Below the pieces are notes generated by a model, which was not told the DNA's origin, ran no database searches, and was given only the letters and a program-made list of their open reading frames with translations. A stretch of 64,000 nucleotides of DNA, from assembly GCA_030533445.1 (NCBI GenBank), contig CM060064.1, forward strand, positions 40,331,787 to 40,395,786, given 5' to 3'. Below, one piece after another: positions 25,701 through 34,669 of the stretch (its first letter is position 1; each line of letters starts with the position of its first letter). This DNA comes from Cyprinodon diabolis (lineage: Eukaryota; Chordata; Actinopteri; Cyprinodontiformes; Cyprinodontidae). The position numbers were made by a program, and so were the translations under genes.

Positions 25701-27854
25701 GTCACTTCAATTTACCCATTTGTTATCATTAATGTAATTATCAGATCTACACTTGCAGTACTAAAAATGTTTCCCTCAGGAAAAAACATTGCTGAGCAGC
25801 TGGCAGTCTAGTCCAAGTAAGCAACAGCCCAAGGCATGCCCAAAACAATAAATTGTACTTAATCTGACATCTTTAAATACATGTATTTAAATATGTTAAA
25901 CACCACATATGAAAAAGATAGATATTTATCATTTAAATGTTAAACATTCCTGCCAAAATATGATTTCTGTGAACTCTGGGTTAATATCGGATCAGATCTG
26001 TCCTATTAAAAAAACTATACCTTTATTCATAAAAAATGAAAATGAAACTGGTGAAAGTAAGTGATCAGATGGGGTTTGTTGACTCCACAACCCTGGCTTT
26101 TCTCCACAGGAACCCTCCCTGCTATCACTGAGCCAATATCCATTGGCCTTTTTCCTCTGATTGAATTCCTGATACAAGCAGAAAAAATAGAAAATTCTAG
26201 CCAGATTCATCTGCTAACAGCGGTGCTTATTTCACTAACTTTAATCATCAGCCAGGGATTGAGATTTAATGAAAACATCCTCTTTTTCATCTTCATCTTC
26301 CCATCATGGAGCCTGAAATCTGTTAAAAACATGGCTGCCTTTGAGCCAAAGGAAAAAAAAAAAGATGACTAATCCATCAACAAACTGTGATTCAACAAAA
26401 AGCTTGTTAAATTTGAAGTATACAGTTAAACTATTACTATTTTTTAATGGCTGTTTATTCATACTGTGGATGCCTACTAAATTATCTTCAATTTAACTTC
26501 TTCTGAGAGAATTCCTTTGAACAACAAACATTGGCTTTTCTTTGATTTAAAAACTATATTGTCCAGTTTTAACCAAATTATTCTAGCACAGCAGTTATGT
26601 GATTATTAGGAGCCCTACTTAAGAGGACAACAACACCAAGGGAGGATCAAAGCTTCCTGAATGAGACGTAACAAACCACTTTACTTTCCTGTAAGAGGGT
26701 AATCCTTCAAAAACAGAAATAAACAAAATACTCCCATATAAACACACCCTGTGGACATCCTGGCATGCCTAACAGTTCCATCATTAACGAAACAAGGATG
26801 TACGGGGGGGAGAAGTTAGTTCAGAATGTTTAGAATTAACTACAAACAAATAAATTGTCTGGTGGACAATTGTCTGGTGGACAATTTATTTAGGTAGGAA
26901 ATGTTTCTGAACTTATTGTTACTTCATTTTAGTCATCTCAGTGATTCTTTAAATGGCTAACCAAGAACATATTTCTCATGCTCCCACCAATCCGCACAAT
27001 CATCTACAGAAGCACCATAGAGAGCGTTCTGACCTGCTGTCTAACTGAGGGGTGTGGAGGCTGCAGCGCCTCAGACTGGAAGAAGGTGAGAAGAGTGATG
27101 AGAACACCAGAGAGGATCATCAGGTCTCCTCTTCCCTGAATTAAAAGACATTTCATCCCAGCCCTGCGTGTCCCGAGCCTTTAACATCATCAATGACCCC
27201 TCACACCCCCACCATGGAATCTTCTCCCTGCTGCCCTCTGAGAAAAAAGCTTTGCAGATTTCAATGCAGGTCCAGCAGAATCTGCAACAGGTTCTTCCCC
27301 TCCACCATCAGACAGCTGAACTGTTAAGAAAACTCTATATCAGGTCACAGACTCTGCATCACACTGATAAAACCGAACCAAATTACTGTATATTTGCATC
27401 ATATATATTTAATGCTCTAAACTTCCATATCAATGCGTTTTTGCACAATATTTTTTTCTCCCACACTGTTTACATTTAATCACTGCTGTACTTTATGGAA
27501 TGGAAATGTTCTGAAAGCTGTACAGAAGGATTTTGTGTATACAACATGACAATAAAAGTTGTGTCATTGATGAGTCAAGTAATGCAGCCACATTCTTAAA
27601 ATGAAAACGCATTTCTGGAAATGCGTTTTCATTTTCAAATTTTACATTTAATTTTGGTATGCATTTGCTAGGGTACGTAACAGGGTGAGCAGTCTTTAAG
27701 AAGAAAATTAAAATGCAAATAGGATGATTGATTACTAATTTCATTTATGAGTCAAACAATGCAGCCACATTCTTAAAATGAAAAAGCATTTCTGAAAATG
27801 CTTTTCACTTGAAATATGGTAACGATATGCTTCCATAGAAAGGACCATGATGCT

Positions 27855-27926
<72 letters not shown>

Positions 27927-28482
27927 CTGTAACCTGACTTGGTATATCAAGCTGAGTCAGCTCCATCTGAACATCAATTGATTTTTGTGTGCACTTACTT
28001 TTCAAATTAATTTCACAAGTATTGCTAAGAAAAGAAAAACAATTAAATAATTCCAAGAAAAATTTGTTTTTTGGTCTAATTATTTCCTTTTATTCCTTAA
28101 TGTGTGGATGATTGAAGGAAATAATGAATGAGGTTTTTTGGGGGGGAAATGAAGTGGGAACTTCATTTGCGCCATTTAATGTGTCTTTTTATCACTAAAA
28201 AAAGGGAGTTATCATGGATTTATTGTCCTACCTCTCAAATGACTCTATAGTGTAGCTTATGAGCGGTCTACCCAGAAAACAACAGAACTGTTTTGGTGTC
28301 TGCAGTCCGGTTCTCTCGCCGGTTCCGCCGGCAGGAAGAACCACCGACACCGGGAAGTCCACGTAATGTCCCTCCCGAATCTGTTCGCTTTTCCCGGCTT
28401 CGCCTGTTAGGCAGCCCCGGGGATGCGCGGGCCTGTTCGGTTCACTGTCATCACTCTGCATGTAAACGGGACTGACCTCCAT
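10688..28482 (-). CDS. crppa: CRPPA (ISPD), CDP-L-ribitol pyrophosphorylase, first six coding exons
   Basis: Cytosolic cytidylyltransferase that makes CDP-ribitol from CTP and ribitol-5-phosphate for O-mannosyl glycosylation of alpha-dystroglycan. I assign coding exons at 28232-28482, 25309-25567, 22096-22245, 15461-15565, 12789-12834 and 10688-10785. All phases agree (2,0,0,0,1,0), giving 303 aa of the roughly 450 expected. Signatures in order: nucleotide-binding loop [11 protein letters not shown] (49-59) with PKQF (63-66), GGSTRHRS (120-127), IIHDAVRPF (145-153), RASEMPQGF and [13 protein letters not shown]. These follow the human protein block by block. The C-terminal exons were not found and probably lie left of the window. 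The introns are full of transposons. SOSTDC1 lies upstream on the same strand, as in mammals. Confidence 0.93.
10786..12788. other. CRPPA intron 5: no gene; one LINE tail
   Basis: Contains CGGCACGGTTC-like motifs near 11080 that may be the end of another hAT repeat, and a LINE-like 3' end near 11640-11800. Nothing else was recognised. Confidence 0.5.
11640..11800 (+). mobile_element. LINE 3' end fragment
   Basis: GCTGCACTTT, an AGCTGTACTGAACAAAATTT block and then a short AAGTCT repeat tail. The pattern resembles the LINE 3' ends at 27340-27555 and 63460-63680. Confidence 0.5.
12789..12834 (-). CDS. crppa: CRPPA coding exon 5
   Basis: A small 46 nt exon encoding [15 protein letters not shown], almost the same as human VTYKRDLYAAESIIK. 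The acceptor is CCTCAG/GTG and the donor AAAG/GTGAG. Confidence 0.93.
13718..15308 (-). mobile_element. Degenerate Tc1 element in CRPPA intron 4
   Basis: About 1.59 kb flanked by TA. The long inverted ends start GTCATATGAAAAAGTTTGGG and share blocks such as TTATTGGACTAACAGAAAAT some 130-150 bp inwards. The ends have diverged clearly from each other (small insertions and substitutions), and the transposase gene is broken, so this is an old insertion. It is a third Tc1 lineage, different in sequence from those at 788 and 4510. Confidence 0.92.
14098..14915 (-). pseudogene. Broken Tc1 transposase
   Basis: Three overlapping pieces in different frames (14697-14915, 14327-14758, 14098-14409) together cover most of a Tc1 transposase: [16 protein letters not shown], then [17 protein letters not shown], then [14 protein letters not shown]. 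The first catalytic Asp is replaced (LWTEKRL instead of WSDE), and the second reads FQQENYPKH instead of FQQDN, so Asp is again replaced by Glu. A stop follows EHL. The element cannot make active enzyme. Confidence 0.92.
15461..15565 (-). CDS. crppa: CRPPA coding exon 4
   Basis: Encodes [20 protein letters not shown] to PPSLWK (35 aa), closely matching the human stretch CSDYDLEFGTECLQL to LWK. The acceptor is TTCTTCAG/TGC and the donor AAG/GTAAGC. Phase 0 on both sides. Confidence 0.95.
16865..17215. mobile_element. hAT-type MITE
   Basis: A 351 bp element with inverted ends AGTGTTGCACCGATACC (left) and ATGTTGCTCCGATGCC (right, read inwards), flanked by the imperfect 8 bp repeat TAGTTCAT / TAGTTGTT. 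The inside carries GGTATTGGTATTGG-type motifs and no coding region. Confidence 0.75.
18650..18950 (+). mobile_element. L1-like LINE ORF2 C-terminal fragment
   Basis: The frame contains [20 protein letters not shown] and [20 protein letters not shown] followed by YW. This is the Cys-x2-Cys / His-Phe-FW-Cys pattern at the C-terminus of L1/Tx1-type ORF2 proteins. Both ends are truncated, and a hAT MITE is inserted directly behind it. Confidence 0.7.
18956..19321. mobile_element. hAT MITE with perfect 8 bp target duplication
   Basis: A 366 bp element bordered by CTGTCAAC at 18948-18955 and again at 19322-19329. The ends are TAGGGCTG and, read inwards from the right, TTGGGCTAC. The inner sequence has ATCGATTAATCTGTCGATTA motifs near the right end. 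Same family as the split copy at 3748-4507. It landed at the end of an L1-like fragment. Confidence 0.85.
19460..19672 (-). mobile_element. tRNA-derived SINE
   Basis: On the minus strand the head reads TGGCCTAGTGGTTAAAGCAG, a tRNA-like A box, and then GGTTCGATCCC (19601-19611), a good B box. The body continues to the AATAAAGGGATT region near 19457. Internal pol III promoter boxes with a non-tRNA body define a SINE. It is not a functional tRNA gene. Confidence 0.7.
21461..21930 (+). mobile_element. hAT element fragment with BED zinc-finger remnant
   Basis: Starts TAAGGGATGGGACGATTTAT directly after a TATATATA run, the same left end and target context as 6203-6799. The frame at 21696-21911 includes [16 protein letters not shown] and [20 protein letters not shown], a BED-type zinc finger (Cys-x2-Cys) as at the N-terminus of ZBED/hAT transposases. 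A stop follows MSC, and the catalytic region is missing. No right end was found. Confidence 0.75.
22096..22245 (-). CDS. crppa: CRPPA coding exon 3
   Basis: Encodes [20 protein letters not shown] to VIHQAYQR (50 aa), nearly the same as human [12 protein letters not shown] and RASEMPQAF. The acceptor is CATACAG/GCA and the donor AGG/GTAAGA. Phase 0 on both sides. Confidence 0.97.
22246..25308. other. CRPPA intron 2: no gene recognised
   Basis: The open frame at 22348-22641 (minus) has no splice context or similarity I recognise. The block around 22980-23850 has repeat-like character but no clear ends. Confidence 0.4.
25309..25567 (-). CDS. crppa: CRPPA coding exon 2
   Basis: Encodes the core of the cytidylyltransferase fold: [29 protein letters not shown] and [18 protein letters not shown], ending AAKEQG (aa 84-170). 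The acceptor is CCTCTCAG/G and the donor GGA/GTGAGT. The conserved Arg and Asp of the RHRS and HDAVRP motifs are present. Confidence 0.97.
27020..27560 (+). mobile_element. LINE 3' fragment (ORF2 C-terminus and tail)
   Basis: Translations in changing frames give pieces such as [19 protein letters not shown] text, [20 protein letters not shown] and DSCHTD-like text, typical of the C-terminal region of fish LINEs. It then runs through TTTATGGAATGGAAATGTTC to GACAATAAAAG. The same 3' end recurs at 63440-63690. Truncated and frameshifted. Confidence 0.7.
27568..27815. repeat. Duplicated unit carrying a short palindrome
   Basis: ATGAGTCAA..AATGCAGCCACATTCTTAAAATG occurs at 27569 and again 178 bp later. 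Each copy leads into an inverted repeat: GAAAACGCATTTC with GGAAATGCGTTTTC in copy 1, and AAAAGCATTT with AAATGCTTTT in copy 2. Confidence 0.8.
27859..27917. repeat. (AT)n microsatellite
   Basis: About 29 AT units, then a short ACACACA run. Confidence 0.97.
28232..28482 (-). CDS. crppa: CRPPA coding exon 1
   Basis: Begins [17 protein letters not shown] later Met (aa 8) is possible, but both precede the conserved domain. It carries the CTP-binding loop [18 protein letters not shown] and [13 protein letters not shown]. The donor is GAGAG/GTAGG, phase 2. The acidic, proline-rich N-terminal ~40 residues are poorly conserved, as in other vertebrates. Confidence 0.95.
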
Positions 28483-29850
28483 CTGCTAACGGTTAGAAGG
28501 GAAGGATGAGAGAATGGATATTCAAAAATCTGTTCATTCCTGCCTAACATGCTGCTTTTCCGTGAGGCAGCATGGATACAGGGAAGGCAGGGGCTCTCAA
28601 GTTAACGTAGCAAGGCCAGTACTTCCGCTTGGTGATTTCAAAATAAGATATTTTGTAAGCCAATAAGGAAACTTTAGCATATTGTGTGAGGTATTATGTT
28701 ATTTTAAGGAGTTATGGGGGATTATTAGGCTATAATCATTATTTGTACTGTTATTTTTGTTGTGAGAAGTAATAATATTGTTGTTAATTAAGTTTATATT
28801 AACTTAGTATAATAAAGGCATTTGTAATAAAAAACTGAATGCCTGGAATATATAATGCCAATTGATGCCTACATGTCACCAATATATCAGAATAAAGACA
28901 TCATAAAAGTACTGTTTGACGGGGGGCAAGGGGGTTGGGGTAAATTTGTTTATTTTATTTTGAAATGAAAGTCATATTACCGGACATTAATTTAACTTGA
29001 CAGCTAGTTGTGAGCCAACTTGTAGATGTTCCCTCAGGGCACTACTTGCAGATATTTTAGGCAGCACATATTGTCTGCAACAGCAGGTCCTGATTTTAAC
29101 AGCAATATTAAAACATTCGATTGATGCGTCAGTGTAAATAAAAATATATATACGTCTAGAAGTTTTGTTGTTTGTGCCAACATCAGATGAGAATAGATTC
29201 CTATTGTTTGGAGAGAAAAAAACATGGATTTTTCCTCAGTTTTTATGTTCAAGGATATGTTCAAGCATGACAAATTTCTTCAATATTCTAAAACAATTCA
29301 AATCTAATCTCAATTGTTCCTTTCAATTTACTCAAACCTTATTTAAAATAAGAGAATGGTGAAAAACTTCATACACCCCATGATTCAACAGCTCATAGAG
29401 CAAAAATTTAATAGCAATAACTTGAAGTAGTCTATTTCTGTATGACTATTTAGGTTCTTTGAGATCTCACAACCGTTTTTAATCAAGTAAATCAGGCCTA
29501 TTGTAGCACATTTTCTCTATGTGTGAAAATATGTTCCAGTTTATGCCCTCATTAGACAGATGGAATAATGTAGTAAACAACAGGGCACGGTTGCTTCAGT
29601 CAATGCAAAGCATCCTTGTACCTGAAAAACAATCCCATATCACCAACCTTCTGCCTCATGACTGACAACAGGTATCAGGTGTTTTTGTTCAAATGCTGCC
29701 ATTTGATTTTTGATGAACATGTTGCTGTGCATTATGCAGACATCTTTGTCTTTCTAATGGGCATGTTCCAGATGTATTGTGGTTTCCTCAGATGCAGCTT
29801 TGTTGTCATCTTCTTTCTCCTGGCATGTATGACTCAATATGTGATAAAAT
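28483..29850. other. Intergenic: CRPPA 5' side to SOSTDC1 3' side
   Basis: No gene recognised. It must hold the CRPPA promoter close to 28.5-28.6 kb (locally GC-richer), but no core element is clear. Confidence 0.5.
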
Positions 29851-30059
29851 AATTAGAATTTATTCAGGATAAAGTTATAACAAGTATTTCGTTTTTTCAA
29901 AACAATAAACAAGCGAGATTGTCAGGTATATTGCAACAAACATATATTACATCAGACATCATATTTCTTACATAGAAAAATCTTATAAACAGCCGTAGTT
30001 CTAAATGAAAGTAGGAAATCCATGTATGTACAACTATATACAGGTAATGATTTAAAGGA

Positions 30060-30065
30060 TTTATT
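30060..30065 (-). terminator. Candidate SOSTDC1 poly(A) signal
   Basis: AATAAA on the minus strand about 295 bp past the SOSTDC1 stop. Another AATAAA lies near 29860. Which one is used cannot be told from sequence. Confidence 0.35.
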
Positions 30066-30359
30066 TCTGCTAGTTAACTGCAGATCTCCATAATTACACA
30101 GAATGGATATAGGAATGCATGCACAGCCCACATGGGATAATGTGTTGTAGTAACTAGAGTTCTCCAGCCTGTACAATGCACTTCTGTTCACATTTTTAAA
30201 TCAAAAGTATTTGACAATCCTCTTTGAAGCCTTCTTCTTAGCTAAGGAGCAAGTGAAGTCAAAGTCACAGAAAGATAATCCACAACCACAACTTCCAAAT
30301 GTCAAAAGGAGAAACCTCCTATGGATATTTCAGAGTCAATCTGAACAACCTTTCAGATT

Positions 30360-30805
30360 TTAAGGTTCAGTCTCATGCCAGTTCTCCCTCAGCCGGGTCT
30401 TGCCCAACCTCTTCTTGTTCTTGGATTTGTGTCTGTGGAGGAGCGATGGCTGCACCAGGGCTGGGTCCTCAAACTTGCCGCCGGACTCGTTGTGCTGCCT
30501 TGAGAACCTTTTGCATTTGCAGGAGGTGACCACAGTGATCTTATAAGTTCTTGTGCTGCCGTCCTGGCACTGCAGCTGTATGCGTTGGGTTCGGGTTTTG
30601 TCGTTGACGCAGCGCCAGTCGTGGCTGCTGCTTCGGCGGGCCCAAAACTTCCTGCCACGAGCCCCGCCAATCCAATTCTCAAGCATCTGAGCTGGGAGGC
30701 ACTCGCCTGCACACACAAGCTCCTTGATGGGGTTGACGCTGGTGCAGTGGCCATCAGAGATGTACTTTGTGGACCTCAGCTCTCTGCAGCCAATCTGACT
30801 TCGAT
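30360..30805 (-). CDS. sostdc1: SOSTDC1 coding exon 2
   Basis: Encodes the whole cystine-knot domain and the basic C-terminus, with TAA at 30360-30362. The acceptor TTTTTACCCACAG/ATC has a clear pyrimidine tract. Confidence 0.97.
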
Positions 30806-33608
30806 CTGTGGGTAAAAACAAAGAGATTTGATCATTTCAGGATATAGAAAAATCCAAACATTAGAAGTTCTGTCTCAGGATTGCCTTGAAATGGAATGGA
30901 AAACAAGATTTCTCCAATTACATTGGTTGAGTCCAATTGAAGCTTCTGGCAAGAAACACAATGACAAGGATTAAGAACAATCGGATCTTGATCTTTCTTC
31001 CTTAAAAAGTAATTACAGCTTTGTGACAAAGAAAAAAAAATCAAAGACTAGCGGCAAGAATGCACCTTCGCAGACAGCTTTTACTCCTTTAGGCTGCGAG
31101 TCTCCCCTTCCCCCTGTAGCTGTAACCCAAGACCTACTCCATTCATGCAGCCCCATACACCTCTGTGACAGCCCTGGATGAATGGAGGAGCTCTGTCTTC
31201 CTGTCTCTTGCTTACACATCCTCATCCATCAGAGCCTTATACTGGGAGAGCCGCAGGGTAACAATAGCACTGGGAGAAAATCTAACCTGTCTGGACTGCT
31301 GCCAGTCAGGTGGGTGCCATGTGCTGCCACAGTTCACACTGATAACTAGTGAAAACATCAATCATCAACTAATCGATAAATATATCTTTACCTAAAATTG
31401 TCCAGTTCATGCCTAATCTAAATTTGCATACATTTAAAGCTCTTTTGCAACATTTTCTAATCTTTCCCCAGATGTTGGAACAATTTTGCACATTTATTAG
31501 TTGATTTTTAGTGTTGTGAGGTGGTACCAAGCAACAGTTTGACTGAGTGACACAGATTTATGCTGTTATTATGCAACACTTAATTTTTAAATTCTATTAG
31601 CTGTAAGTTTGACTTTTTAGAAACTTTTCAGCGTTTTAATCTCTTCCTTTTACAGCAACTCAGACATGCAGTTCATGCTTTATTCAAAAAGTAGCCTATA
31701 CATATACTATTTAAATACTATTTTAAACTTTTACAAACGCTTAACTGACCTTAGATAATTATTACATTAAATTGCTGTTCTGATATGTTTTCTGGTATGT
31801 TTAATTATTCTGCTTATGATTTTGTGAGGCTATTACTTTTTAAGATTTATGTAGATATTTTTATATGTTAGGACGTGATAGTAGGAACATTGCATGCATG
31901 TATCCGTTGCAGAATATAATGACAATAAAGGCTTTTTGACTTTGACTTTGATGTGTGGTAGATAAAAAGGATTTAGCTGCGTCTTTTTTCAGATGCATGA
32001 ATAAAACAATATACATATTGCCAAAAGTATTTGCTCACCTGCCTTGACTCACATATGAGCTTAAGTGACATCCCGTTCCTAATCCATAGGGTTCAATATG
32101 ACGTCGGTCCACCCTTTGCAGCTAGAACAGCTTCAACTCTTCTGGGAAGGCTGTCCACAAGGTTTAGGAGTGTGTTTATGGGAATTTTTGACCATTCTTC
32201 CAGAAGCGCATTTGTGAGGTCGCACACTGATGTTGGACGAGAAGGCCTGGCTCTCAGTCTCCGCTCTAATTCATCCCAAAGGTGTTCTATCGGGTTGAGG
32301 TCAGGACTCTGTGCAGGCCAGTCAAGTTCATCCACACCAGACTCTGTCATCCATGTCTTTATGGACCTTGCTTTGTGCACTGGTGCACAGTCATGTTGGA
32401 AGAGGAAGGGGCCAGCTCCAAACTGTTCCCACAAAGTTGGGAGCATGGAATTGTCCAAAATGTCTTGGTATGCTGAAGCATTCAGAGTTCCTTTCACTGG
32501 AACTAAGGGGCCAAGCCCAGCTCCTGAAAAACAACCCCACACCATAATCCCCCCTCCACCAAACTTTACACTTGGCACAATGCAGTCAGACAAGTACCGT
32601 TCTCCTGGCAACCGCCAAACCCAGACCCGTCCATCAGATTGCCAGATGGAGAAGCGCGATTCGTCACTCCAGAGAACGCGTCTCCACTGCTCTAGAGTCC
32701 AGTGGCGGCGTGCTTTACACCACCGCATCCGACGCTTTGCATTGCACTTGGTTATGTATGGCTTGGATGCAGCTGCTCGACCATGGAAACCCATTCCATG
32801 AAGCTCTCTGCGCACTGTTCTTGAGCTAATCTGAAGGCCACATGAAGTTTGGAGGTCTGTAGTGATTGACTCTGCAGAAAGTTGGCGACCTCTTCGCACT
32901 ATGCGCTTCAGCATCCGCTGACCCCGCTCCGTCAGTTTACGTGGCCTACCACTTCGTGGCTGAGTTGCTGTCGTTCCCAAACACTTCCATTTTCTTATAA
33001 TACAGCTGACAGTTGACTGTGGAATATTTAGGAGCGAGGAAATTTCACGACTGGATTTGTTGCACAGGTGGCATCCTATCACAGTTCCACGCTGGAATTC
33101 ACTGAGCTCCTGAGAGCGACCCATTCTTTCACAAATGTTTGTAAAAACAGTCTGCATGCCTAGGTGCTTGAATTTATACACCTGTGGCCATGGAAGTGAT
33201 TGGAACACCTGATTCCAATAATTTGGATGGGTGAGCAAATACTTTTGGCAATATAGTGTATATACTTTTTCTTGTTAGTTCTCGAGATGGGAATCGTACA
33301 AATATATCCAGCATTATTACAGAAAGTATCCTGAAGTGTTTCAGTAAAAGCAGAAGAAGAGCAGAGCATCCTTTCTGCCTCTGGTCCAACTCACCGTCTC
33401 GCTCCTGCGCCGCCGCCCCGCCGCCCTGTCCTCTTCCACCGGTGCGCGCGCGGTTCAGGGACGCGTTGTTTTGCAGCTCCAGAACCGGCGCGAGGCTCAC
33501 GTGCGAGAATATCTGCTCCGTGGCGTCATTTTTCACGGCTTGGCAGCTCTTGAGGAGGATGCAGAGCAGGAAGATGGAGCGACGCGCCGCTTGCGCGCAG
33601 AGGTGCAT
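30360..33608 (-). CDS. sostdc1: SOSTDC1 (ectodin/Wise/USAG-1), secreted BMP and Wnt antagonist
   Basis: Two coding exons, 33395-33608 and 30360-30805, join in phase 1 (GACG/GTGAGT ... CCCACAG/ATC) to give 219 aa; human has 206. Residues 1-24 are a signal peptide (hydrophobic SIFLLCILL), followed by [12 protein letters not shown] and an N-glycosylation site at Asn48 (NAS). The cystine-knot domain runs from Cys78 to Cys169 with eight cysteines (78, 92, 103, 107, 137, 151, 167, 169), including CAGEC and CKC. Blocks [13 protein letters not shown] and [20 protein letters not shown] match human SOSTDC1. The tail is basic ([16 protein letters not shown]). Family members bind BMPs and LRP5/6 and shape tooth, hair and kidney signalling. 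A GC-rich expansion ([12 protein letters not shown]) lies in the variable linker. The intron holds an intact Tc1 element. Confidence 0.97.
32014..33258 (-). mobile_element. Tc1/mariner element, copy 2, in the SOSTDC1 intron
   Basis: A 1,245 bp element flanked by TA (32012-32013 and 33259-33260). It encodes the same 381-codon open frame as 788-2035. The only length change I see is a 3 bp loss at the very left end (CATATTGCC instead of CACTATATTGCC), which may affect the outer transposase contact. It lies on the same strand as SOSTDC1, 136 bp downstream of exon 1's donor. Confidence 0.95.
32093..33124 (-). CDS. Tc1-family transposase (copy 2)
   Basis: The predicted 343 aa protein is the same as that of copy 1 (870-1901), residue by residue as translated, with the DD34E triad intact ([20 protein letters not shown]). 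The start was chosen as in copy 1; the open frame extends to 33238. As it lies in the SOSTDC1 intron in sense orientation, it is present in SOSTDC1 pre-mRNA. Confidence 0.92.
   Translation of the reverse strand: MGRSQELSEFQRGTVIGCHLCNKSSREISSLLNIPQSTVSCIIRKWKCLGTTATQPRSGRPRKLTERGQRMLKRIVRRGRQLSAESITTDLQTSCGLQISSRTVRRELHGMGFHGRAAASKPYITKCNAKRRMRWCKARRHWTLEQWRRVLWSDESRFSIWQSDGRVWVWRLPGERYLSDCIVPSVKFGGGGIMVWGCFSGAGLGPLVPVKGTLNASAYQDILDNSMLPTLWEQFGAGPFLFQHDCAPVHKARSIKTWMTESGVDELDWPAQSPDLNPIEHLWDELERRLRARPSRPTSVCDLTNALLEEWSKIPINTLLNLVDSLPRRVEAVLAAKGGPTSY
33395..33608 (-). CDS. sostdc1: SOSTDC1 coding exon 1
   Basis: Encodes the signal peptide and variable linker (aa 1-71). The donor GACG/GTGAGT is near consensus. 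GC-rich compared with its surroundings, as common for vertebrate first exons. Confidence 0.95.
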
Positions 33609-33692
33609 GGCTGCTTTTGTGTTTTTGTAAGGATGCGATGAGGACAGCAGATGTCCTGATGCTGGATGGGCTGCTTAGTGGGAGCAGAGGGG

Positions 33693-33698
33693 TTATAA
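33693..33698 (-). promoter_or_regulatory. Possible SOSTDC1 TATA-like box
   Basis: TTATAA on the minus strand, 85 bp upstream of the start codon and inside a GC-rich stretch. The spacing would give a short 5' UTR of about 55 nt. This is a motif match only. Confidence 0.4.
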
Positions 33699-33850
33699 GT
33701 ACGATCCGCTCCGCCTCTTGCTCTGGCAGCTGCTCAGGTATGTCTCCTTGGGGCCAATCGGATTGGTCGCTAAGCATCATCGCTGGAGTCAAACCTCGCC
33801 CACTGAAGTTTTATTTGATCATAAACACGCTGTATGCTGCAGAATATAGA

Positions 33851-34669
33851 AGAGGATTAGGACCACTGAAAAAATTTAAAAAGTAAACTGATTTTTAAAT
33901 TTTATTTCAGTATAATATGAGAAAAAAAATCAGAACTCAGAAAGTCAGAATTTCATCTCAGCATTCTGACTTTTTTTCTCAGAATTCTGACTTAAATCTC
34001 TGAATTCTGACTGAAATCTGGCAGCTAACAAACATATTATCACCAAGTCATAGTCGTGTCTGTGTTAAAGACTAAACTAACTCTCGTGTTTTAATCACCT
34101 TCTGGTCTTCCATTCATGAAATAGCATCACCAGGGACCCCTCCGGCACATAAAAAAATGCCTAATTCCGTCATTTTCCACCACTGTGTCACTGGCCCTCT
34201 CAAACAAATAACATCTTTGTCAGTGAAGCTGAGTGTTCCCACATCTCTTCTTTCATGGTGCCCATCTACATTAAGATCCAAAATTCTGAGATTAAATTCA
34301 GAATTCTGAGAGTAAAGTCAGATTTCTGAGATTAAAGTCGGAATTCTGGGATTAAAGTCAGGATTCTGAGAAAAAAAGTCAGAATTTTGAAAAAAAAAAA
34401 AAAAAAGTCAGAATTCTGAGGAAAAAAAAGTCAGATTTCTGAGATTAAAGTCAGAATTCTGAGAAAAAAGTCACAAGTTTGAGAAAAAAAAGTCAGAATT
34501 CTGAGATTAAAGTCAGATTTCTGAGATTAAAGTCAGAATTCTAAGAAAAAAGTCAGATTTCTGAGATTAAAGTAAGAATCCTGACTTTTTTCCCCATATT
34601 AAACTGAAATAATATTTAAAATTCAGTTAACTTTTTATTTTATTTTTTTTCAGTGGCCCTAATCCTCTT
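33851..34669. mobile_element. TIR element with a GAATTCTGA-type minisatellite core
   Basis: The ends are inverted over ~90 bp: AGAGGATTAGGACCACTGAA on the left and AGAGGATTAGGGCCACTGAA read inwards from the right, both then followed by TTTAAAT.TTATTTCAGT-like blocks. The inside is mostly a ~20 bp unit (AGTCAGAATTCTGAGATTAA) repeated many times at 34270-34580 and, in inverse orientation, at 33930-34010. No coding capacity. The target duplication could not be resolved. It starts about 240 bp upstream of the SOSTDC1 start codon. Confidence 0.8.

Larger units (their letters stand above)
25568..28231. other. CRPPA intron 1: LINE fragment, hairpin repeat, AT tract
   Basis: See the entries at 27020, 27568 and 27859. 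The rest (25568-27000) shows no gene. A short tandem of TTGTCTGGTGGACAA lies near 26860. Confidence 0.5.

Noticed and set aside
30389..30754. 121 aa second minus-strand frame over SOSTDC1
   Set aside because: Off-frame reading of the cystine-knot exon. The true frame is fixed by similarity and by the splice phase.
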